Of a stretch of 64,000 nt of DNA, positions 56,413 through 64,000 are shown one piece after another (within the stretch, counting starts at the first letter, position 1; each line of letters begins with the position of its first letter). The DNA comes from Timema cristinae (Eukaryota > Arthropoda > Insecta > Phasmatodea > Timematidae). The position numbers and the translations under genes were made by a program. The notes under the pieces were generated by a model that saw only the letters and a program-made list of their open reading frames with translations, had not been told where the DNA came from and searched no databases. The DNA is taken from NCBI GenBank assembly GCA_039000515.1, contig JBCFYV010000012.1, positions 31,798,821 through 31,862,820 on the forward strand, read 5' to 3'.

Positions 56413-57527
56413 CTTTAGAAGAGGATAGAGGGAGGGGGGGGGTGTAACCTAGGACCGCCCACACATTACTCACACACCTATACCGGCTCCGCGGTTAGCA
56501 TGACTGCCACAGTTATGTTTTATTGTGTTTAATTAGTACAATTCAGAGATGCACCCAAGGTGAAATGGAAGGAAAACTGGGCGATTGTCCCCCTCCCCTA
56601 AGATTGCAAACAGTTCTAAAAAAACCTCTAAACGTGGTAAGAACTACAATAATATAGAACATTGAAGATGTTTTGAATGCAAGAGATACATTTTAAGATC
56701 AAGCTTACTACTTGATATAAAATACATTAAAAGGTCCCCCCACACCCCGCGTTGATTCCTATAAGGAAAAAGTATATACGAATAATAGTTTCAATAAGTT
56801 CTTGGAGCAAAGTAAATAGAAACATAGATCTTATCTTCCTCTAATAAAAAGTCTTTATTTAACAGGATCACAAAATACATTTCTCAGATAAGTGAGAATT
56901 TTTATTGTTTTGGAAGCTTCAGAACTTCCATTCCAATCAGAAACACTCCAGTGTGAGATTTCCGTTCAATTAGGTGGCGCCCTTAAGGTACACTTAAATT
57001 AGTAAACTAATTTTTCTTTCTTTTATTTTGCTCTTCATACAAAAGTTAGCAAAGTATTTACTGTACATCACTCGATCAGCAAATTGTTTATTTTATGATT
57101 GATCTCAGCATACCTTATCACTAGAGCCCTCCCTGCATGGATATAAATTGAATACAAGCACGAAATGCAAACACTGAGGATAGAGTCACAAACAATTTAA
57201 TTCAAATTCATTCGTGTTATTATAAAATACTTGCGAAGACAGTATATTATATTATTTATATGGTAGCAACAAATCTATATATACTAATAAAATGAAGAGT
57301 TTGACTATCATGAGCGTTACGCGATATCTACATCACGCAGAGGCCTGATATTTTAAATTAATAGCCCCTGTGCATAAACATGTTCACCACAAAGCCGGAA
57401 TTTTAAAATTTGGATTGTATATATGTTTTTTAATTAATTAAAAACTGGGTCAGAAGAAATAAAATAAAGAGATTTTTTTTCTGTTTGTTTGAAGCAAATA
57501 AAAACGTTGCCTATCGTAAAATTGTAG

Positions 57528-57558
<31 letters not shown>

Positions 57559-57679
57559 TATTATCACATTTTATAGAAGATTCGTGAGAGTTGACCCGTA
57601 TATTCTGTATCATTGCCTCCTTTACTCAAGTTTCCCAGGAGCTCCTTAAGATATTTATTTATTTAGATATGGGATCGTC
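56413..57679. other. AT-rich spacer, no gene seen
   Basis: Includes a dispersed-repeat phrase at 57270-57420 ('tatatatactaataaaatg', 'atctacatcacgcagaggcc') and (AAT)n at 57535-57555. Confidence 0.45.
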
Positions 57680-57930
57680 CGATACCTTAGCTCAGTTAGT
57701 GGCACGCCCACTTATACTGAATTAAGGGTTCCGGGTTCGTTTACTGTCATGGCCTGAAATGTATTATTTGGTGAAATCGGGGCTTCCTCTTTCTCAGTGA
57801 TGAATTGACGAATCGGGGACTGGGGGTAGTGTCTGTTCTAAAATTCAGTTAGTTTGTAAGTTGTGTGCTGATGTAAAGAGTTAGTTCATAAAATGGGCGT
57901 TAAATATCTTAGTGTTTTCATCAATCGCTC
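57680..57930 (+). repeat. SINE family D
   Basis: tRNA-like head with A box 'cttagctcagttagtggcac' and B box 'gggttcgtttactgtca', then the body 'tattatttggtgaaatcggg', 'tcagtgatgaattgacgaat' and a 3' part 'gttcataaaatgggcgtta'. Confidence 0.75.
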
Positions 57931-59329
57931 GTTACATACCCAAAATTAATAATAATATTTATTGGATCGTTCTAATAGCCATACTAAGTAATTCTTGGCA
58001 CGGTTTACGTGCTTTTTCCAGTGACCGTTTCATCGCCATTTTAATATTTCTCAAAAGATATTGATATCTATATTAACATTAAAAAAATCGCTTAATTGTT
58101 TGGAATACCAGTAAATAAAATGCTATAAGATTCAAACTACAGTAAATAGTCAATTTTAAAGAAAAGACAAGAGGGTCTAGATTACAAAAAAAAAATTGTT
58201 TAACCTATTATTGTATTTAAAATGGGACTGATGAATTTAGACGACATTTTATAAACAATACTATACTATATTGATGTACTGTACGCTGTCAGTTTTTAAA
58301 TTCCGTTTCATATTAAATATGAAAATGAATCTTATCTATAAAAATAATTTCGTAAGTTGAGTTAGACTATAGAAAAAATAAATGGTTCTACACAATAATT
58401 GTGTATTTTTCATAATTATAGACTATTATAGTTTGGAGCAAAATGTTCAAAAACCAGCTATCATTAAACTACCATAAAAACTATCTAAAAAAACAAGTAT
58501 ATAGCGTTATTTATCATGTAAAATACTCCACTATTAACCATTTTGAAAGAAATCGTTATAGACACTTTTGAGAAATCTTGAATTTATTGAAACGTCAATA
58601 TCCAACGCAATCTCGAGGTAGAAAATGTTTAGGATTACAATAATTTCTCCATTTGAAAAAAACTACAATGAAAAGTTGAGATGATAAGTCAACTACGTAT
58701 CATTGGATGATTACATATTTTCTATTGACTATGAGTTGTCCAATATCATTGTGAGTTAATAACAAACTGTAATATGCCAAGGTCATTTCAGATCAATAAC
58801 CACATAATAATTATATTAAAATCTGCTCTATCATTAAATTAGTTTAGCTAACTCAACTTTCATATTAGTCATGAAAGCAAACACAAAACAATTTCCAAGA
58901 GACATATTTTCTCGTAATAAATTGTTGGATGATTATAGAGAAGAAAGAGGCAGGGATGAAACCTCTTTCTTAACCACACAACAACAAAAAATAACCACTA
59001 AGTGTCGGTAGTGATAAATAGATAGAAGGTAATCATCCCAAGTGGAACCACAAGGTGAAATTCCTTACCCTTGCTCTACAATACCTTGTTTATTTCAGTC
59101 CATTTAAGGATCGAAGGACGCCATCAAGTCTATTCACGGCAATTACCAAGATGGACTAGAGCGCTGATAATCTAGAGTTGGGCGGCCATTACTAGGATGA
59201 ACCAATAAGAGCATCATTAGAACATCGAAACGCGAAATTGAGAACGATGCTTTAAAATCTTTTACGATGATTAAATTCTTGATTCAAAGTTAATTCGATA
59301 TTGTGACACCTTAACAAATATAAAGTTTT
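57931..59329. other. AT-rich spacer, no gene seen
   Basis: No credible frame or paired repeat ends. Confidence 0.45.
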
Positions 59330-59530
59330 TTTGCACAAAGTCTTACTACCCATCCGTAATTAACTAAACTAATTGAGAATATATGAAGACGGTAGACTTT
59401 AGAGGAAATGTTGAGGGAGAGGGAGAAGTAATTTAGAAAAAAACCTGTTTGGGATTCGATCAATGACCTCCCTGTTATCAACAAACCATACTAGACGAGG
59501 TTTATGTTTAGTCCACGTGCCCACCGATGA
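59330..59530 (-). repeat. SINE family B
   Basis: Tail complement 'gtcttactacccatccgta', body and head relics; inverted relative to the copy at 59590-59782. Confidence 0.65.
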
Positions 59531-59589
59531 GAATATTAAAGTAACTAATGTTAACAATAAATACAAAATCACTTGTTTTTAATTGGTGT

Positions 59590-59782
59590 ATCTAAGCGTA
59601 CCAGACGGCGCGCGGACAGGAACGCTAGCATCCCAGTAGGGTGCATTGAGGTGTTTTTTTTACCCCTAAATAGAATCCCTCTCTTCCTCCACATAAATGC
59701 GGATACGTTTCTTCTAAATTACACCTTCCTAATCCCCACTCCATCTGTTCAAACTGCCCGGAAGGGGAGAAAGACGCAATGA
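59590..59782 (+). repeat. SINE family B
   Basis: 'cctctcttcctccacataaa', 'tgcggatacgtttcttctaa' and the degraded tail 'gcccggaaggggagaaagac'. Confidence 0.65.
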
Positions 59783-59998
59783 ACAGATAAAATGTGAGCC
59801 TATATATAGCGCACTGGTAAATGTAGTGTGTGATGTTTATATGGCCGTCTTGCCTACGTAATCAGGTGATTTAACAGTCGCTTTAATCTCTCACACAGAT
59901 TAGAAACACCTTGCACAACTAGGTTTACAGCCGACTCGATTAGTTTAGCTTTCCAGGCGGCCACAATAAAACTAACGTGTACAACGTACACTCTAAAC

Positions 59999-60343
59999 CA
60001 GGGGTCGGCAAAAGGTCGGTCTCGCAGCAATTTTCAGCCGATCGTATAAGAAAACTAAACACTATGACCCTAACTATAGTACAGCTTATAGGATAGGGTC
60101 ATAGTGTAATCCGTCAAGGTAAGTCTGCTACCTTACATGGTAAACGGAGCGTACATTTAATTTATTTTATGTATTTTCTATAAAGGCAGAGACAATTATT
60201 GGAGGAAAATTTGAATTTAAGGAATAAGTATTAAAAGTATTTAAAAAAAGGATTAAATGTTGAGTGGGGAAACGAGGGGTAATCGTGGGACCTTTGATAA
60301 ATGTGAAAGTCGATCGGGACCCCGAAAATGTTGCCAACCCCTG
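59999..60343. mobile_element. 345-bp hAT MITE with perfect 8-bp target duplication
   Basis: Left 'caggggtcggcaaaagg' and complement of right 'caggggttggcaacattttc' are the TIRs; 'ctctaaac' flanks at 59991-59998 and 60344-60351. It is non-coding, with an internal 'actatgaccctaactatag' palindromic patch. Confidence 0.93.
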
Positions 60344-60351
60344 CTCTAAAC

Positions 60352-60480
60352 CATTGGTATTCAACCTATTTTTCTCGCGTACCCCCCAAATATAATCTTT
60401 CTTAAACTTGGTACTCCCAAAGTTGTTGGTGCATGAAGCATGCTATACGTAGGCCCTATATTCTATAATCTACATCCAAA
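60352..60480. mobile_element. Left end of another hAT-like element
   Basis: 'cattggtattcaacctattt' then 'tcgcgtaccccccaaatat' is a mutated 'CAGTGGTTCTCAACCTTTTT' hAT terminus. It lies next to the target site of the 59999-60343 MITE. The right end was not located. Confidence 0.4.
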
Positions 60481-60694
60481 AATCAATTAAATAAAAAACA
60501 TCCAAAATAATATATTAAATTATTTATTTATGTGCGTATTTAACATGTACTTTCTGAACCGAATGATTATATCAGCATGCGAGAATTTCTATGAGCAATA
60601 GCGAAAGGGCCTACCAATTTTGGCGGGAAACGTATTTTCACACAACTTCCAAAGTTCTTTACATGCCACAATCTACATGGGACCGACGACTATA

Positions 60695-60835
60695 ATTACC
60701 CTCCAAAGGAAGTTGTGATATAGATTTTTATCGCTCAAGGAAAATCCGTTGATCCCGGCTGGGTTTGAAGCCATGAGCATCGGGTCCCAAGGCGAGCACT
60801 TTACCCCAAGACCACCGAGGTCGACAAATATATTA
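60695..60835 (-). repeat. SINE family C fragment
   Basis: Complement of the family C head ('gctgggtttgaagccatg', 'cgggtcccaaggcgagcac', 'accccaagaccaccgaggtc') and the start of the body. Confidence 0.75.
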
Positions 60836-61511
60836 AATAGTACATTATAAATGAGAATTATAAATGAGCATATAAATATATATTTTAAATTTTACATATC
60901 CCTAAGGTGTATTCGCGTACGCTAGATTGAATACTAGTGATCTATACAAACGGATCATATAAGCACAGCACTTACAAACAAGCTTAATCTATGAGAGCAC
61001 AACCCTATATTATAACCTTAACACCTAGATATATACAAATTGAATATGAGGATGGACCAGTACACAAATAGTAAGCATATTTCTTAGAAAAACTCGGAAT
61101 CTAGGATTAAATTAATAGATGGGAGATGGTGTGAGACTTTACCAGAGCATTCCCTTAGATATACCCTTAACAATATGATATAAAACCAAAATATTGTCGT
61201 TCTTAAATGAAAAAGTTCACTGACATAGATTGCAATAAATCTATAGTTAGTATAGTTCAACGTTTGTTTGAAAAGATGAGTTTTCAAAGTTGGACCAGTC
61301 CCGGGAGTCTTTAGGCTCGCTAAGACCTGCCTTGGGGCGAGAACGGAACCCCGGACCACGGGCCATAGTGCCTATAGTTTGACTCTCACGGCGCAATTAT
61401 ATCTGGTAATTAATTATCCATGAACATACAGATTAATTAAATACCACTTCCCAAAAGACATGGACAAGATATCACTTCTAGTTAATTATTGTTTTCATTA
61501 AGGTGGAGATA
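60836..61511. other. AT-rich spacer with a tRNA-like relic
   Basis: At 61310-61400 there is a minus-strand tRNA-like relic ('cggaaccccggaccacggg', 'ctctcacggcgc'). No gene. Confidence 0.45.
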
Positions 61512-61876
61512 TAGGGAACGCGAGAAAAGGTTAGAGTTTTTGGAGTTTTTATGACAAAACTTTGTTTGGCCAAAATAAATAAAATATTGCTTTAGTACAA
61601 ACATAGAGTTTAATTTTCTTCACATGGTGATATCAACGGTTGTTGAATATCTGTCATGAGCATACCGGCATTAGATGATAAACTTTTTAAATGAGGAGAA
61701 AAAGCTTTTATTACATTTCAGGACACGCTTTACAGATATTAAAAAACTGTTGAGGTCACCGTGTGAAGAAAATTAAACTTTATATTTATAATAGAGCCAT
61801 CTTTGATTTATTTTGGCCAAAAAATGTTTAGTATAAAAATCGCTAAAACCCTCCATCTTTTCTCGCGTCCCCTTCC
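61512..61876. mobile_element. Foldback MITE, copy 2
   Basis: Left 'gggaacgcgagaaaaggtta' and complement of right 'ggggacgcgagaaaagatgg', continuing inward for about 40 bp. Inner arms also pair ('agtttaattttcttcacatg' against 'gtgtgaagaaaattaaactt'). Same family as 54394-54990. Confidence 0.75.
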
Positions 61877-62002
61877 CCCTACTTTATGGGCGTCGATACC
61901 CCTCAATCGTCACACATCCAAGTTAATACACTATAGATGGTGGGATTATAGTAGGAAGAAACCTTTTTAGAAAATACAGGCTTTTTGCGGTCACCATTGA
62001 AA

Positions 62003-62004
<2 letters not shown>

Positions 62005-62057
<53 letters not shown>

Positions 62058-62322
62058 GCACCGCGTCTTACTACCCGTTCGGGTTATAAGCACTTACGCT
62101 AATGTGTAATTGTAGGGTGATTGTGAGATGAAATGAAGGACCTACAGTTTAACGTGGAATAAGAACCACGGTGGCGACCTGGTATTCCACACATTCACAA
62201 GGTGTCTTGTCAGAGGTGTAGGAAGGGTTTGGAAATCAGATAAATCTGTGCCGGGACCGAGGATCGAACCCCGGCCGCCAGCATAGAAGTCTGACACCTT
62301 ACCCCTAGACCACCAGGTCACC
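62005..62322 (-). repeat. SINE family A, full length with 13-bp target duplication
   Basis: Flanked by 'caccattgaaaat' at 61992-62004 and 62323-62335. (ATT)n, tail complement 'agcaccgcgtcttactaccc', body, B-box complement 'gaggatcgaaccccgg' and head complement 'ccctagaccaccaggtcac'. Confidence 0.95.
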
Positions 62323-62345
62323 CACCATTGAAAATAGTTTACTAA

Positions 62346-62383
<38 letters not shown>
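62346..62383. repeat. (ATT)n microsatellite
   Basis: About 12 uninterrupted ATT units, probably the tail of an eroded SINE. Confidence 0.9.
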
Positions 62384-62387
<4 letters not shown>

Positions 62388-62580
62388 CAGCACCTTAACT
62401 CAGTCGGTAGAGTGTCAGTCTACCGAGTTAAAGAGTCCCGAGTTCGATTTCTGGCGTGGCTGAAAATTGTATCATTGGTGAGATGTGTTTTTACCCTTTC
62501 ACAGTGATAAATTAACGGCTGGGGACTGGATGTTGTGCCTGTCCTAGTCTTAAGTTAGATTATAAGGCATATGTAGCTAA
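62388..62580 (+). repeat. SINE family D, best-preserved head
   Basis: Head 'ccttaactcagtcggtagag' (A box) and 'cgagttcgatttctggc' (B box), then 'gtatcattggtgagatgtg', 'cagtgataaattaacggctg' and 'gtcctagtcttaagttag'. Defines family D here. Confidence 0.8.
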
Positions 62581-62742
62581 GACAGGCCTAGCAATGCGGC
62601 AATGGAAAATATATGACTTGAATAAAAAACTGACCCAGGCCACAGGCTGGGAACATAAATGGTGTAAGATAAAGTTGGCCCAATAACTTAATAGAGCACT
62701 CCGATATTTATACCCGATTGTTAACTTTATATATTATTTATT

Positions 62743-62943
62743 TCAACAATTATATTTCTGTGTTAGGTAATTTCCAAACCACTCACAAATATGACTTATG
62801 ATACCAATTTTATCAAGCGATTCTATTAAAAATATCTTTATCCAGCGCTTTCGACATGTCACCCGAGAATGCAAGTGTTCTATGTCCAATTTTTCACTTT
62901 TGTGTAAAAGAGCATTGAAGTTTGACATTGTGTATAAAACCAA
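62743..62943 (-). pseudogene. LINE reverse-transcriptase fragment (SKAFD / EWFxSYL region)
   Basis: One minus frame reads GDMSKALDKDIFNRI (RT 'DxSKAFD' block). The continuing frame reads SLDKIGIISHICEWFGNYLT, matching the 'LxxxGIxGxxxxWFxSYLxxR' block that follows in non-LTR reverse transcriptases. A frameshift separates the two. The YxDD box is not seen. Confidence 0.7.
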
Positions 62944-63734
62944 TGTTACTAGATGACGATTCGAGTTGATATCTTCTTAAGTAATTATATAGTAGTCTCA
63001 ATTTAACCGCAGGTGAATCATATGCATTCTAAATAAACGTAAACACCAAATATCTCAAATTTAAAAAGTTTGGAGATAGAACACTTGCATTCTCGGTGTG
63101 TTTATTTATTTATTACTTAGTTACCAGCAGTTTCTAAACGTCAGTAATGTATACTTGCTATTTTAAACTTTATATTTTATTTGTGTATGAAGTGTTTTTG
63201 TAAATACACTCTGGAGTCTCAACTTGGATAGTATATTGAAAAAAAATACCAGTCAAATTGAAAAATAGGTGTTTGAGGACAAGTAGTTTTTGAAAACATT
63301 TAGATAGGACAGCTTTATTTAAACTGATAATCTGGATACGAGTTCAATTCCCGTGTACAGGCCGTCATTTTTTACTTAATTAAATTATGGTTAATATTTA
63401 ATAATAGTATAAAAATATTCCTACACGCATTTATTCCTGGGAGATTTCGTAAATATTATACACATTTAGAAACAATTTTGCTAATTTATAAATAGAAAAT
63501 ATCGTCAAAATAATTATAGCCTTCGAAATAAACGGCTTTTAAAATATTTTACTCAGATTTATTTAACTCTTATTCATAAACCAGAGTGTAGTGTATAAAT
63601 GTAGCATACTTGGATGCTTTTCTTTTAATTTTAATTATTTACCATACAAGGAAAAAATACATTTACTGCATTCACATTATTGTAATGGTTTGTCCTTAAT
63701 AACCCCAAAATAACTCTAAATATCTTCTAGAATA
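62944..63734. other. AT-rich spacer with one tRNA-like relic
   Basis: At 63325-63375 'ggatacgagttcaattccc' and 'gtgtacaggccgtcattttt' resemble a SINE head related to the 5729-6470 foldback. No gene. Confidence 0.45.
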
Positions 63735-64000
63735 GTAATTATTTTCATGACCACCAGCGGTTAAAGAGAGGGAGGGCTTTGCCGCTTTGCCCTATCTCTC
63801 GCCCGCCCTCTGAGTGAACCCCGCCCCCTCCCAAGTCAGAGTCTGCCACGCTATCCGTGCGGCCGGTCCTGTGGGTGGAGAATGAAGCCGGGGAGGAAGA
63901 TGCTAATGTTATGATCCAGCAGTTCGGGCAAGAGCTGATCAATTCTGAGGTCATGGTCTGTGTGGGCACACCGTAGGACTTGCCCTACCCACTGCACCAC
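63735..64000. other. GC-rich island at the window edge, unassigned
   Basis: Abrupt switch to high GC. The minus strand has a 74-residue open frame and an acceptor-like 'ttctccacccacag' before 'gaccggcc'; the plus strand also has an open stretch (WVENEAGEEDANVMIQQFGQ). Neither is recognised. It could be an exon or an unrelated repeat continuing past the window. Confidence 0.3.

Noticed and set aside
62142..62393. 83-residue minus-strand frame with poly-Asn
   Set aside because: Translation of the ATT tract and SINE A; similar frames appear at other SINE A copies (12148, 45634).

Overview
This window is from a eukaryote, almost certainly an invertebrate metazoan and most likely an arthropod. 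It is AT-rich and intron-bearing, and is packed with tRNA-headed SINEs ending in (AAT)n, hAT-type transposons, satellites and short inverted-repeat elements. The species cannot be named from the sequence. No intact host gene was found. Almost every coding trace belongs to a mobile element, and most long open frames elsewhere are translations of satellites or SINEs.

Layout. 0-14 kb: SINE copies of at least four families, a Harbinger-like TIR element (3141-4584) that split a SINE and was then invaded by two more SINEs, a LINE reverse-transcriptase tail, a large foldback, and a second Harbinger-like end with a MADF-domain fragment. 14.1-18.8 kb: an ~82-bp satellite with higher-order duplication. 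20.3-24.4 kb: hAT elements, including one with a perfect 8-bp target duplication and a five-exon transposase pseudogene. 24.5-41 kb: mostly SINE relics and AT-rich spacer, an assembly gap (33210-33309) flanked by an error-rich near-copy of adjacent sequence, a 200-bp tandem duplication, a foldback and a mariner-like fragment.

41.8-44.9 kb is the most interesting unit: a ~3.08-kb element with matching 37-bp terminal inverted repeats, AATT at both edges and a repeated 10-bp palindrome. It carries a two-exon gene for a cysteine-containing protein resembling the uncharacterised arthropod DUF7869-type family. The gene is open throughout apart from one frameshift in an A9 run. This suggests that this 'uncharacterised protein' family is, at least here, the transposase of a cut-and-paste DNA transposon.

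47.4-48.0 kb is a 51-bp satellite. 49.7-54.4 kb is a nested stack: an outer TIR element whose subterminal unit has expanded into a ~91-bp tandem array, split by a 590-bp TTAA element and by a ~2.9-kb ZMYM1/DUF4371-type hAT. 54.4-64 kb holds more SINEs, two related foldback MITEs, a hAT MITE with a perfect 8-bp duplication, a LINE RT fragment, and two short GC-rich islands, one with good splice sites that may be a host exon.

Together the features record successive transposition: SINEs receive DNA transposons, which receive SINEs, and satellites arise from transposon ends. Coordinates of degraded repeats are approximate, by eye, to about 10-30 bp.
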